Shown one piece after another: positions 32,107 through 40,222 of a DNA stretch of 45,801 nucleotides. Under the pieces are notes generated by a model that searched no databases, was not told the origin of the DNA, and was given only the letters and a program-made list of their open reading frames with translations. The stretch's first letter is position 1, and the number at the start of each line of letters is the position of its first letter. The DNA comes from F23-B02 sp963633225 (GTDB lineage: Bacteria; Bacillota; Clostridia; Oscillospirales; Oscillospiraceae): the NCBI GenBank assembly GCA_963633225.1, contig CAVGXR010000031.1:1-45801 (forward strand), in the 5' to 3' direction. The position numbers and the translations under genes are program-made.

Positions 32107-32135
32107 ATTATAGCACCAAGCCGCAGACATTACAA
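32107..32135 (-). promoter_or_regulatory. Promoter of the DUF1836 gene
   Basis: Minus strand: TTGTAA (32135-32130), 17 bp, a perfect TATAAT (32112-32107). The predicted transcript start near 32100 leaves room for the GGGAGG site and the AUA codon at 32070. Confidence 0.8.
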
Positions 32136-32226
32136 GAAAATATAATATTGATTATTACCTTCGAGCGGCAGGAACTGCTGCTATGTGCATTTATCCATGC
32201 CGAGCCAAGGTATTTTCAAAAAAGTA

Positions 32227-32255
32227 TTTACTTAACGCCGGAAATGCGGTAATAT
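32227..32255 (+). promoter_or_regulatory. Promoter of degV
   Basis: TTTACT (32227-32232), 17 bp, TAATAT (32250-32255). The stretch 32136-32226 between the two promoters shows no gene. Confidence 0.5.
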
Positions 32256-32302
32256 GATATAACATATTAGATACATTTCGTATCTTTCTCATACGGAGGT
32301 GT

Positions 32303-33175
32303 ATGATGTCAATAGAAGTATTCACTGATTCTGCTGCCAACATTCCGGCAGCAAAGCTCGAGGAGCTTAATATACATGTGATCGCGTGCAGCTATGAGCT
32401 GGGCGGCAAGATCATAAAGTGCCCCTTAGCCCCTGAGGATTTTGACGGACACGAGTTTTACGATATGCTCCGCGCCAAGACCGAGGTGCGCACGAGCATG
32501 ACCAATTCGCATGATATCGCCGAGGCCTTTGAGCCTGAGCTCTCCAAGGGCAGCGATATTGTCTACATAAGCATTTCCTCCGGCATCAGCGGAACGTTCA
32601 ACGCAGGCCGCCTTGCTGCCGAGGAGCTGCGCGATAAGTACCCCGAGCGGCGCATAGAGGTCTTTGACTCCATGGGCGCAGGGCTCGGAATCGGACTGCT
32701 TGCAATGAAGGCCGCCGACTACCGCGACGAGGGACTTAACATGAACTCCCTCATCGAACGTCTCGCGTCCGACCGCAGCGGCCTGTGCGAGTATTTCACC
32801 GTCGATGACCTCATGCATCTGCGCCGCGGCGGGCGGCTGTCCGGCATTGCCGCGATGGTGGGCACGGTACTCAACGTAAAGCCGCTTCTGCGCGGCGACG
32901 AGGAGGGCAAGATAGTCGTATTTTCCAAGCTTCGCGGCAGAAAAAAGGCGATCGAGGCCATCGCCCACGAATACGAGGCCAAGGCCGTTGACCCGCAGCA
33001 TCAGCGCGTTGCGATAAGCCACGGCGACTGCCCCGAGGATGCGGAAAAGCTCGCCGAAATGGTGCGTGCAATAGCCGAGCCGCAGGAGCTCATCATAGCT
33101 GCCCACGAGCCGTACACCGGCATCCACGTCGGCCCGGGTATGCTCTCGCTGTTCTTCATCGGCGCAGGTAGATAA
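32303..33175 (+). CDS. DegV family fatty-acid-binding protein
   Basis: A cytosolic protein of 290 residues of the DegV family, which binds fatty acids; some members (FakB) present them to a fatty-acid kinase for phospholipid synthesis. The N-terminal VFTDSAANIPAAKLEELNI carries the DSxA ligand loop. RTSMTNSHDIAEAF and VYISISSGISGTFNA provide the T-S and SSGxSGT motifs. HLRRGGRLSG and HVGPGMLSLFF are further family marks. GGAGGT precedes adjacent ATGs at 32303 and 32306. No fakA is in the window. Confidence 0.93.
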   Translation: MMSIEVFTDSAANIPAAKLEELNIHVIACSYELGGKIIKCPLAPEDFDGHEFYDMLRAKTEVRTSMTNSHDIAEAFEPELSKGSDIVYISISSGISGTFNAGRLAAEELRDKYPERRIEVFDSMGAGLGIGLLAMKAADYRDEGLNMNSLIERLASDRSGLCEYFTVDDLMHLRRGGRLSGIAAMVGTVLNVKPLLRGDEEGKIVVFSKLRGRKKAIEAIAHEYEAKAVDPQHQRVAISHGDCPEDAEKLAEMVRAIAEPQELIIAAHEPYTGIHVGPGMLSLFFIGAGR

Positions 33176-33188
33176 ATTAAATAAGCTT

Positions 33189-33223
33189 CCGGCGCAGCGA
33201 ATCGCTTTGGTTCGCTGCGCCGG
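33189..33223 (+). terminator. Terminator after degV
   Basis: A 13-bp perfect stem, CCGGCGCAGCGAA / TTCGCTGCGCCGG, with a 9-nt loop, followed by TCTGTTT. The next 60 bp show nothing else. Confidence 0.75.
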
Positions 33224-33286
33224 TCTGTTTAATCATTATTCAGATAAATGCTCAGGTCAAGGTCAGCCAAATCGAGTAATCAAAGA

Positions 33287-33517
33287 CTACACATTATCGG
33301 TCTCAGCAGGGAGATCCGATATTTTTCTCAAGCGAATCAGTGCAGCAATACTGAATACAATGGCAGCAAATGCCGCGCCGATTGGGATATCCATGTATTT
33401 GTGATAAAACTCTGCGGCAGTGCATCCAAGGTCAAAAACATACGGGATGACCCAATATACCGAACATATGATCCCGTCGCATAGCAGTAATTGCAAATAT
33501 GACCGAATGTGTTTCAT
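33287..33517 (-). CDS. Small membrane protein, 76 aa
   Basis: Two hydrophobic segments (about 6-28 and 44-63) separated by a short loop, with a basic cytosolic end (RLRKISD). The ATG has AGGAGG 8 nt upstream, which makes the gene credible. I do not recognise the family. It is the last gene of a minus-strand island that includes another small membrane protein and a SpoIID-type gene. Base composition is more AT-rich than in the housekeeping genes. Confidence 0.6.
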   Translation of the reverse strand: MKHIRSYLQLLLCDGIICSVYWVIPYVFDLGCTAAEFYHKYMDIPIGAAFAAIVFSIAALIRLRKISDLPAETDNV

Positions 33518-33571
33518 TTATTGAACCTCCTATAGGTTACTTAGGAAAAACAATTCATGCGCCGCTAATCA

Positions 33572-33784
33572 TTAGGTATCTTGCTGATGAGTAATAATTA
33601 TGCATGTGCAAATAAGGTCAGCGCCGAGGACGATTGCTTTAGCTACCAATCGTAATGCGGCGCAGATGTTTTCTCCGCTGCCAACAGGAATACTGATATC
33701 AATAGCGCGGAAACAAATTGCGCTCAGAATTATGATGACAAAACAATAAACAGCTTTTCGTATCAGCTTAGAACGATTTGACAT
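33572..33784 (-). CDS. Small membrane protein, 70 aa
   Basis: Two hydrophobic segments (about 9-26, VYCFVIIILSAICFRAI, and 45-64, VAKAIVLGADLICTCIIIT). The start is the ATG at 33784 with AGGAGG 5 nt upstream; an in-frame ATG at 33814 has a site only one base away and is unlikely. The topology resembles that of the 76-residue neighbour, although I see no clear sequence identity. Function is unknown. Confidence 0.6.
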   Translation of the reverse strand: MSNRSKLIRKAVYCFVIIILSAICFRAIDISIPVGSGENICAALRLVAKAIVLGADLICTCIIITHQQDT

Positions 33785-33921
33785 GGTTCCTCCTTTGTTC
33801 TTAGTAGTAAACATACTCCTTATGATAGCTTACGCCACAAGGCTTTTTAACAACTCCGGTTCCAATTTTTTCTTCATTCGTAGTTCCCTGTATACCGCAA
33901 TTTCCTAAACTTCAGTTTTTG

Positions 33922-34025
33922 TTCTCCTTTGTTATTAATATTCGGCATAGTTGGTGATCGTGATAGTTTCCGTGGTTTTTGCGTACAGCGTGAATGCTGT
34001 CGTGCAGCGGTAGCTGCCGGAGCCG
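33922..34025 (-). pseudogene. Duplicated 3' fragment of the secreted-protein gene
   Basis: These 104 bp match 35331-35434 at 100 of 104 positions. They encode the C-terminal GSGSYRCTTAFTLYAKTTET-like end of the 140-residue secreted protein, its stop codon (33935-33937) and the AAAGGAG ribosome binding site that follows. The upstream part of the gene is missing: the frame runs back only to a TAA about 30 bp before. It is a remnant of a second gene copy. The rest of the stretch to 33785 shows no supported gene. Confidence 0.8.
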
Positions 34026-34054
34026 GTGCAATATTTGCTATGTGCTTCGTTTAT

Positions 34055-35325
34055 TTACACCAATGGACATTCAGCAATTGCAATGTTTTTGAAATAGTGT
34101 TGAAGTATTGTGACGTATCCACCGGAAGTGTTTTTTGCTCTATATGCAGCTCCCATTTGACACATTCCATATTTATGACCGCCCGCACCAGCAGCTAAGT
34201 CTGTGCAAGTGACGGCTTGTAATGCGGGCTGACTGGGGTGTGAACGAGTGCCATCGCCTCCGCAACTGGAAAAATATGCACCCCATATACGTTTGTATAC
34301 CGCACTGCTTGGATGGTATAAAAGAACTGTTGTAAAAAAATTCCATTTGTCTTATTGAAGATTGCTTCTGCTGCTGCAAAACCTTCGTCGGTTGTTTTCG
34401 TGCGGTCATAGACCTGACAGCAGGCGGATGAACACACTTTATAAGAAGAACCCGAGTGATTGGAATATTCTGAAAGAGCATACTCTAAGAATGTGTTTGC
34501 AACAATGGCTTGAGCTATATAGAGAGCCTTGATTTGACTTGTATTTAAGCCATTCTGTCTATAATAGCTTGCACCATATAATTCGGATGAAACAACCGTG
34601 CCTATGTATTCCTGCCTCCGCACGCTGGTCACGCTGCCCTTATATAGAATGTTAAAAACTGTTGCTACAGACGGCGGTGATGAAAGAGATGCAGTATTGG
34701 CAGAGATTCCGTATGTGTCTGCACAGGACATATCAATTTCAGGCGGGACTTGCTGTTCTCCGCGGTGGAGCTCGTAGAAGTCTTGTGACATATCTGCATT
34801 TTTCGAAATGTCAAATGTGAATATTGTTGTACCTTCGAAGTGGTCTACGCTATAGTTCGAATATACGGAACTGAGGTATCCGTCTGCACTTATATTCCAG
34901 TCATAAACTCCGTCGGGCATATTTGGAATCTGAAATCGACCGTCACTGCCTGTCGTGACCGAAACGATACCGTTAACGCTGACAGTAGCTCCTGCGACAG
35001 TCAGCTGAGAGTCAAAATCCTGTACAATGCCGACAACATTGGAGCTTCCGGTATACAAAGTGTCGGTCTCTCGGCTATAGAATGAGTGAGTGCTCATATC
35101 AATGCCATCAACATATTCTGTTGCTGAACGCTCGGCATAATTGCTGAATTTATTTTCGAGGTCGGCATTTTCAATTGCAGATATGCCAAAAGCCGATGCG
35201 TCAGTACTGCTGTCAGCAGATAAACTGCGGCTATATAGACTGTAGCTTCCGTCAGCGTAAGCATCCACTGAAAAAGGTACTACCATTACGGAAAGTGCTA
35301 AAATAATTGCAATGATTCTTTTCAT
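34055..35325 (-). pseudogene. SpoIID/LytB-type secreted protein with a frameshift in a T7 run
   Basis: An N-terminal signal peptide (MKRIIAIILALSVMVVPFSVDAYA), a carboxypeptidase-regulatory-like beta domain (about 105-180, VVGIVQDFDSQLTVAGATVS), then a SpoIID/LytB domain (IKALYIAQAIVANTFLEYAL). The intact frame is left at a run of seven A on the plus strand (34334-34340) and stops at 34195. If one base is added to that run, the reading continues to a stop at 34055 and yields the missing family core: GAYFSSCGGDGT, then GHKYGMCQMGAAYRA and GGYVTILQHYF. That would give 423 residues. SpoIID proteins act on peptidoglycan by activating or performing glycan-strand cleavage. The gene is disrupted, phase-variable, or the base is missing by sequencing error. 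It follows the small secreted-protein gene by 18 nt. Confidence 0.8.
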
Positions 35326-35343
35326 AACTATTCTCCTTTGTTT

Positions 35344-35766
35344 CTAATATTCGGCATAGTTGGTGATCGTGATAGTTTCCGTGGTTTTTGCGTACAGTGT
35401 GAATGCTGTCGTACAGCGGTAGCTGCCGGAGCCGCTGAGCTGCTCTTTGAAAGATATCATCATTCTTGAAGAGTTTACGCTGTGGTAAATGTAATTATCG
35501 GAAGTGCCGACATTTACCTTGACCCACTTGGTTCCGGACTTTTTCTCGATACAGGTCTTTGTCTTGATTTTTGTTACATCACTTTTGCCGCGGCATATGA
35601 GAGTAACAGACGCATTTCCGCCTTCGGCAATGCTAAATGCAACAGTCGGATTTGCTGTGTACAGGCTTAGAAGCTCAATGCCGCCGGACGGCTGCGCGGC
35701 ATATGCGGAAACGGGTACGCCGGTGATGATCAAAAGACTCAGTATAAAACAGGCTATCCTTTTCAT
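35344..35766 (-). CDS. Small secreted protein, 140 aa
   Basis: A cleavable signal peptide (about residues 1-23, MKRIACFILSLLIITGVPVS then AYA) is followed by about 115 residues that look like an all-beta domain with two cysteines (C58 and C118 by my count) that could form a disulfide (VTLICRGKSDVTKIKTKTC and GSYRCTTAFTLYAKTTET). I do not recognise the family. The 3' end is duplicated at 33922-34025. It lies upstream of the SpoIID-type gene in the same direction and is divergent from the sigma/anti-sigma pair, which may control it. A GGGAGG site precedes the ATG. Confidence 0.7.
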   Translation of the reverse strand: MKRIACFILSLLIITGVPVSAYAAQPSGGIELLSLYTANPTVAFSIAEGGNASVTLICRGKSDVTKIKTKTCIEKKSGTKWVKVNVGTSDNYIYHSVNSSRMMISFKEQLSGSGSYRCTTAFTLYAKTTETITITNYAEY

Positions 35767-35926
35767 ATATTTTCCCTCCCTTCTGTGTTTTTTTGTCCCC
35801 TTATCTATATAGACAGAGAAAAACGAAAAAATAGGACAACTTTTCGAAAAAATTTTTTAAATTTTCAATTGACTTGAAAATACATGAAAAATCATATACA
35901 CTGTCATCGGAACAGGGGGGATCACC
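35767..35926. promoter_or_regulatory. AT-rich divergent regulatory region
   Basis: This 160-bp region separates the secreted-protein gene from the sigma factor gene and is strikingly rich in A and T tracts. On the plus strand TTGACT at about 35872 and TATACA near 35896 are possible promoter boxes with poor spacing. On the minus strand GTTGTCC..CGTTTTTCTCTGTC is a candidate for an alternative-sigma promoter. None is certain. Confidence 0.35.
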
Positions 35927-36502
35927 TTGCTGATGCTTTATGCAGCCGTTATTGACGATGCGGCTGAGCTGCGAAGATTCGAGAAGATATATTATGCATA
36001 TCGTGATCAGATGTTCTTTGTCGCAAATGATATTCTGCACGATGAGCACGAAGCCGAGGATGCCGTGCAGAATGCGTTTATGGGCATAGCCAAAAACATA
36101 AGAAGCCTGCCGACCGATGATAAGCGCGTTGTGCGTGCGTATACGCTGACAGCGGCGAAGAATGCGGCGCTAAATATGCTTCCGGCTAAGAAGCGGCGCG
36201 ATGATCAGCTTGATATTGACGAGATAGAGCTTGCAGATAGCATTGATGTTTTTGCTCAGATCGCTGCCTCCGAGGACAGAGAGACCTTGTCGAGAGCGAT
36301 AGGGAAGCTGCCGGATATATACAGAGACGTGCTGCTGCTGCACTGCGTCTGCGGACTTAAAGCCGTGCAGACGGCGCAGCTGCTCGGGCGAAAAAAGGCG
36401 ACCGTCGAAAAGCAGATAGCAAGAGCACGAAGGCTTGTCGTCAGGCTGTGCATTGAGGAAGGAATGGTGCTTGAACATGGAAAAAACAATGACGATATTT
36501 GA
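35927..36502 (+). CDS. Sigma-70 family (ECF-like) RNA polymerase sigma factor
   Basis: A protein of 191 residues with region 2 (FEKIYYAYRDQMFFVANDILHDEHEAEDAVQNAFMGIAKNI) and region 4 (AIGKLPDIYRDVLLLHCVCGLKAVQTAQLLGRKKATVEKQIARAR), and no region 3, as in small alternative sigma factors. The start is taken as TTG at 35927, 6 nt after a GGGGGG run; ATG at 35933 is the alternative. It overlaps the following anti-sigma-like gene by 26 nt, so the two are translated together. Its target promoters are not known; the divergent secreted-protein gene is a natural candidate. Confidence 0.88.
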   Translation: MLMLYAAVIDDAAELRRFEKIYYAYRDQMFFVANDILHDEHEAEDAVQNAFMGIAKNIRSLPTDDKRVVRAYTLTAAKNAALNMLPAKKRRDDQLDIDEIELADSIDVFAQIAASEDRETLSRAIGKLPDIYRDVLLLHCVCGLKAVQTAQLLGRKKATVEKQIARARRLVVRLCIEEGMVLEHGKNNDDI

Positions 36503-37235
36503 AAATGCGCTTCTTGATAAGGCGCTGCGGAGCTTTGACTATATCCCCGCCGCCGAAGAAATTAATCACGAATTTTCGCCGGAGTTTGAGCGCAGGTCGG
36601 AAAAGCTTATCAAAAAAAGCGCCTCGAATGTTTGGCACTGTGTGAATACGACCGCGAAAAAGATACTTATCGCAGCGATAATTGCGGCTCTTCTCACGGG
36701 CACGGTTCTTGCCGTTCCCGCGCTCAGGGAGGGGCTTATCAGAATATTTATCCATGACGACGGCAATCTATATTCCTTTACCGTTGACCGAAACATGATA
36801 GCAAACGCACCGACGGAGATCGAAACGGCCTATTCATTGACGTATATTCCTGATGGCTATGAACTCGCTAACACAGTAGCTGTCCGTGAAGGTGTCGTAT
36901 CACTCACTTATATAGATGAAAACGATAACTGGATAGACTTCAGGCAGGAGATAGTCACGCAGGATCCGCGCAACAGCCTCAGCGGAGCGGATTCCGAGCG
37001 CTCGGAGCTTAAGCATGTTGTGCTAAACGGCTATGAGGTGATACGGATAATCCACGAGGAGGACGAGGTGCAGCTCGTGTGGACGGATGACGAATATTTC
37101 TTCGAGCTGTTCTGCGATAAGGGCGGCCTCGACGAGGCGAAAAAGGTCTTTTACGGCATAAAGCCCGATGCCGAGCTCACGCAGAGGCTGGCAAACGGCG
37201 AAAGCATAATGGAAGGTAAATTTGTTGTTGATTAA
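36477..37235 (+). CDS. DUF4367-type membrane protein, probable anti-sigma factor
   Basis: A protein of 252 residues with a cytosolic N-terminus of about 60 residues (rich in charged residues), one membrane helix (about 62-81, KILIAAIIAALLTGTVLAVP) and an extracellular domain resembling DUF4367 (YSLTYIPDGYELANTVAVREG, then VVLNGYEVIRIIHEEDEVQLVWTDDEYFFEL). The ATG at 36477 lies inside the end of the sigma gene. Position and topology fit an anti-sigma factor that holds the sigma factor at the membrane, but no zinc motif is seen and binding is inferred from the arrangement. Confidence 0.75.
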   Translation: MEKTMTIFENALLDKALRSFDYIPAAEEINHEFSPEFERRSEKLIKKSASNVWHCVNTTAKKILIAAIIAALLTGTVLAVPALREGLIRIFIHDDGNLYSFTVDRNMIANAPTEIETAYSLTYIPDGYELANTVAVREGVVSLTYIDENDNWIDFRQEIVTQDPRNSLSGADSERSELKHVVLNGYEVIRIIHEEDEVQLVWTDDEYFFELFCDKGGLDEAKKVFYGIKPDAELTQRLANGESIMEGKFVVD

Positions 37236-37239
37236 GATT

Positions 37240-37274
37240 AACCGCGTTTTTCCGATTTGAAAAACGCGGTTTTT
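37240..37274 (+). terminator. Terminator after the sigma/anti-sigma pair
   Basis: AACCGCGTTTTTC / GAAAAACGCGGTT with a 6-nt loop, followed by TTT. The riboswitch promoter starts right after. Confidence 0.8.
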
Positions 37275-37275
37275 G

Positions 37276-37304
37276 TTGTGCCAGAATGCAAAAGCTGATA
37301 TAAT
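37276..37304 (+). promoter_or_regulatory. Promoter of the cobalamin riboswitch operon
   Basis: TTGTGC (37276-37281), 17 bp, a perfect TATAAT (37299-37304). Confidence 0.75.
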
Positions 37305-37322
37305 AAACTGATTAAATACTGC

Positions 37323-37640
37323 CTGCGGTGCTGCCTGACGCAGCCTAACAAGGAATTCGGTGTAAATCCGAAGCAGTCCCGCTGCCGTGAATGGCGACGA
37401 GGGCGCAGCAGCCACTGCTTTTATTAAGTGAGCGCTGAATAAATGACAGTCAGCGTCTGAACGGATAATCTGTGCCCTGATTTAGTCACGTTTTCTTGAA
37501 ATACACAAAGTATTCCTGCGAAAAAGTGCCGTTATCAGAACCCAAATTCTCTCGCCCAGCCATCTGACGCATTTAATCATCGCTTACTTAGCGGGAAGGC
37601 GCGCCTGAGCTTGACCCATGAGCCGGAAGACTTGCCGCAG
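37323..37640 (+). promoter_or_regulatory. Cobalamin riboswitch with a long internal insertion
   Basis: The core GGAATTCGGTGTAAATCC, GCAGTCCCGCTGCCGTGA and GCCACTG (37351-37417) matches the adenosylcobalamin aptamer. The 3' landmarks GGGAAGG (37592-37598) and GAGCCGGAAGACTTGCC (37620-37636) complete it. P1 closes by CTGCGG (37323-37328) with CCGCAG (37635-37640). An internal stem TAAGTGAGCG (37425-37434) with CGCTTACTTA (37581-37590), one G-U pair, holds a 146-nt insertion. No T-tract terminator follows; the ribosome binding site of a leader peptide starts 21 nt after P1, so control is probably translational. Confidence 0.92.
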
Positions 37641-37674
37641 AGCATGTGTTTGAAATTCTAAGGAGGTGGGATAT

Positions 37675-37716
37675 ATGCGCGAGGACGCATGGACGCTCAA
37701 CATTACCTACGAGTAG
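37675..37716 (+). CDS. 13-residue leader peptide after the riboswitch
   Basis: ATG to TAG encodes MREDAWTLNITYE. AAGGAGGTGGG lies just upstream with suitable spacing, stronger than the site of the main gene 45 nt later. The position directly after the riboswitch suggests that B12 controls translation of this peptide and, through it, of the operon. The peptide itself has no recognised function. Confidence 0.5.
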   Translation: MREDAWTLNITYE

Positions 37717-37760
37717 GATAAAAAGGAAAAACGAAAAACAATTCACTTGGAGGTAAAAAT

Positions 37761-40214
37761 ATGAAAAAAAGATCACTGAGCCTGCTTCTGGCTCTCTTAA
37801 TGGTGCTGAGCCTCATTGTGCCCGGCACGGCAGCATTTGCCGACGATGCCTCGCAGTGGCCGAGCTTCCGCGGCAGCGATACGAACATGGCTGTAAGCGC
37901 AGCCGAAACTCCGGCCGATGCACAGCACACGACGCTCAAGTGGGCAAATCAGCTCTCGAGCGACTGGAGCAAGGCTCCCTCTGCGCCGATAATCGTTGGC
38001 GATAAGCTCGTCACACTGTGCGGCGATGAGCTCACGACGCTCTCAATGGCCGACGGCAGCGTTGTAAAGAGCGTTAAAACGCAGGCCTCCTCCGGCTACG
38101 GCCTGATCACTCCTGCCTATGCCGAGGGTATGATAATCGCACCCCTCACCAATGGCATTATCGAGGCCTTCGATGCCGGAACGCTCGAAAGCAAGTGGGT
38201 CTACACCGATAAGCTCGGCGGCCAGTCCCTGTCACCTGTGCTGTATTCCGACGGCAAGCTCTACGCCGGCTTCTGGAACGGCGAGACCGAGGACGCAAAC
38301 TTCGTCTGCCTCGATGCCGCGACCGGCACATGCGACTGGAGCTACACCGTCAAGGGCGGATTCTATTTCGCCGGTGCAGTCGCTGTGGGCAGCTATGTCG
38401 TAGTCGGCACCGACGACGGCGCTAAGGACTCCGTTGGCGACGGCGCACTGATGGCCTTCAAAAAGAGCTATGCAGAAAACGAGGATGTAAAGCCCGTATC
38501 GAGCGCATCCCTCACCGGCTGCGGCGATGTGCGCAGCAGTCTCGCATACTCCGACGGCAAGGTCTACTTCACCACCAAGGGCGGCTATCTCGGTTCTGCT
38601 GCCGTTGACAGTGCCAGCGGCGAGATAAGCGGCGTAAATACCGTCTCCTTCGGCGCTCAGAGCACCTCTACTCCCGTTGTCTACGGCGATTACGTTTACT
38701 TCGGCGCAGGCAAGGGCTTTTCCGATCCCGGACTGTTCGTCATTGCGGACAAGAACACCCTCGAGGTCAAGAACACCGTAGAGCTCAAGGGCTATGCCCA
38801 GTGCTCGATGCTCCTGTCCACGGCCTATCTCGAATCCGAGGGCTATCTGTATTTCTACAGCACCTATAACACCACCCCCGGCGGCGTTTCTCTCATAAAG
38901 GTCAAGGCCGATGATGTCAGCAAGACCGAGCTCGTCGAGCTCTTCGGTGCCGAGGGCTATGAAAACTACTGCGTCTGCAGCCTCATCTGCGATGCCGACG
39001 GCAATATCTATTACAAAAACGACAGCGGCACGATCTTCTCCCTGAGCAACGAGCTCAGCGAGGACGTTCTCGTAAGCATCGCAAACAAGGGCGGCGTTGA
39101 GCTCAGCTACGCCTGCGTCACCGCATCCGACCGCAACGACGACGGCATCATCGACATTGACGAGGTGCTGTGCGCAGCGCACGATAAGTATTACGAGGGC
39201 GGCGCAGCTGCCGGTTACGCCACCGCAAGCAGCGAGTACGGCGCATATATAAGCAAGCTCTGGGGCGACGAGAGCGGCAATTTCGGCTACTTTGTCGATA
39301 ACAGCATGGCCATGAGCCTCGGCGATAAGGTCAGCGAGGGTCAGCATGTCTATGCCTATGTAAACGCAAACGCATATCCCAACAACGACGCATACGCCTA
39401 TTTCGAAAGCTCCACGGCAGACACTGCATCTTATGCGTCCCTCACCCTCAAGCTCACCGCTCAGAACGGCTACGACGAAAACTGGAGTCCCAAGTTCGAG
39501 GCGTATGACAATGCTCAGCTCAAGGCCTACAGCAGCGATTTCAAGACTGAGATAAAGGACTTCAAGGCAGCCTTGCTCGGAAACGGCGAGTACAAGCTCA
39601 GCTTCCTGAGCGCCGGCGAGTACTGCGTTGTCGCAACGGCAGAGAATAATGCCATTATCCCCGCAGTGTGCATGGTAAGCGTCAAGGAAACTGAGGGCTT
39701 TGACGATGTCAAGGACGGCAGCTATTACTACGATGCCGCAATGTGGGGCAGCGCAAACGGCGTAGTCAACGGCTACGGCGACGGTATCTTCCTTCCCGAC
39801 GGCCAGTGCACCCGCGCCCAGATCGTGAGCTTCCTCTACCGTCTGGCAGGCAGCCCCGAGGTAAGCGGTGAGTGCAGCTTCAAGGATGTTCCCGACAGCT
39901 GCTATTATAAGAATGCCGTTATCTGGGCAACGGAGAACAAGGTCACAAATGGCACGACCGCGGACACCTTCTCTCCCAACGCCGTGTGCACACGCGCTCA
40001 GGCAATGACCATGCTCTACCGCTACCTTGGCACTCCCAAATACGAAGCCGGCAGCAGCTTTGCAGATGTAGCTGACGGTGCGTTCTATGCCGATGCGGTA
40101 ATGTGGTCGGCTGCAAACGGCGTGGCACAGGGCTATAATGACGGTCTCTTCCGTCCCAACGCAGCCTGCACCCGCGCCCAGATCGTAACCTTCATCTACC
40201 GCGCAGCAGCGTGA
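37761..40214 (+). CDS. SLH-anchored PQQ-like propeller protein of the cobalamin operon
   Basis: A secreted protein of 817 residues. A signal peptide (1-27, ending TAAFA) precedes propeller blades of PQQ type (about 30-445, for example LTTLSMADGSVVKSVKTQ and FEAFDAGTLESKWVYTD). Near residue 457 lies DRNDDGIIDIDEVL, an EF-hand-like loop, in a region with YYEGGAAAGYATA, LWGDESGNFGYFVDN. Three SLH domains close the protein (about 646, 706 and 765 to the end; FDDVKDGSYYYDA, FKDVPDSCYYKNA, FADVADGAFYADA), which bind it to the secondary wall polymer. Being first behind the riboswitch, it is a candidate surface corrinoid-binding protein. That role is inference; the propeller could bind a protein partner instead. 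GGAGG precedes the ATG. Confidence 0.85.
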   Translation: MKKRSLSLLLALLMVLSLIVPGTAAFADDASQWPSFRGSDTNMAVSAAETPADAQHTTLKWANQLSSDWSKAPSAPIIVGDKLVTLCGDELTTLSMADGSVVKSVKTQASSGYGLITPAYAEGMIIAPLTNGIIEAFDAGTLESKWVYTDKLGGQSLSPVLYSDGKLYAGFWNGETEDANFVCLDAATGTCDWSYTVKGGFYFAGAVAVGSYVVVGTDDGAKDSVGDGALMAFKKSYAENEDVKPVSSASLTGCGDVRSSLAYSDGKVYFTTKGGYLGSAAVDSASGEISGVNTVSFGAQSTSTPVVYGDYVYFGAGKGFSDPGLFVIADKNTLEVKNTVELKGYAQCSMLLSTAYLESEGYLYFYSTYNTTPGGVSLIKVKADDVSKTELVELFGAEGYENYCVCSLICDADGNIYYKNDSGTIFSLSNELSEDVLVSIANKGGVELSYACVTASDRNDDGIIDIDEVLCAAHDKYYEGGAAAGYATASSEYGAYISKLWGDESGNFGYFVDNSMAMSLGDKVSEGQHVYAYVNANAYPNNDAYAYFESSTADTASYASLTLKLTAQNGYDENWSPKFEAYDNAQLKAYSSDFKTEIKDFKAALLGNGEYKLSFLSAGEYCVVATAENNAIIPAVCMVSVKETEGFDDVKDGSYYYDAAMWGSANGVVNGYGDGIFLPDGQCTRAQIVSFLYRLAGSPEVSGECSFKDVPDSCYYKNAVIWATENKVTNGTTADTFSPNAVCTRAQAMTMLYRYLGTPKYEAGSSFADVADGAFYADAVMWSAANGVAQGYNDGLFRPNAACTRAQIVTFIYRAAA

Positions 40215-40222
40215 TACATTAA

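Noticed and set aside
33830..33877. Minus-strand 15-residue frame, MKKKLEPELLKSLVA
   Set aside because: Only a weak ribosome site and no context; not supported as a gene.
33929..34198. Plus-strand open frame of 89 codons
   Set aside because: Runs antisense to the duplicated fragment and the shifted end of the SpoIID-type gene.
35801..36049. Minus-strand open frame of 82 codons near the sigma gene
   Set aside because: Overlaps the sigma-factor coding start and lacks a ribosome binding site; judged a shadow.
37590..37640. Possible second riboswitch
   Set aside because: GGGAAGG and GAGCCGGAAGACTTGCC are the 3' half of the single cobalamin aptamer; P1 pairs 37323-37328 with 37635-37640.
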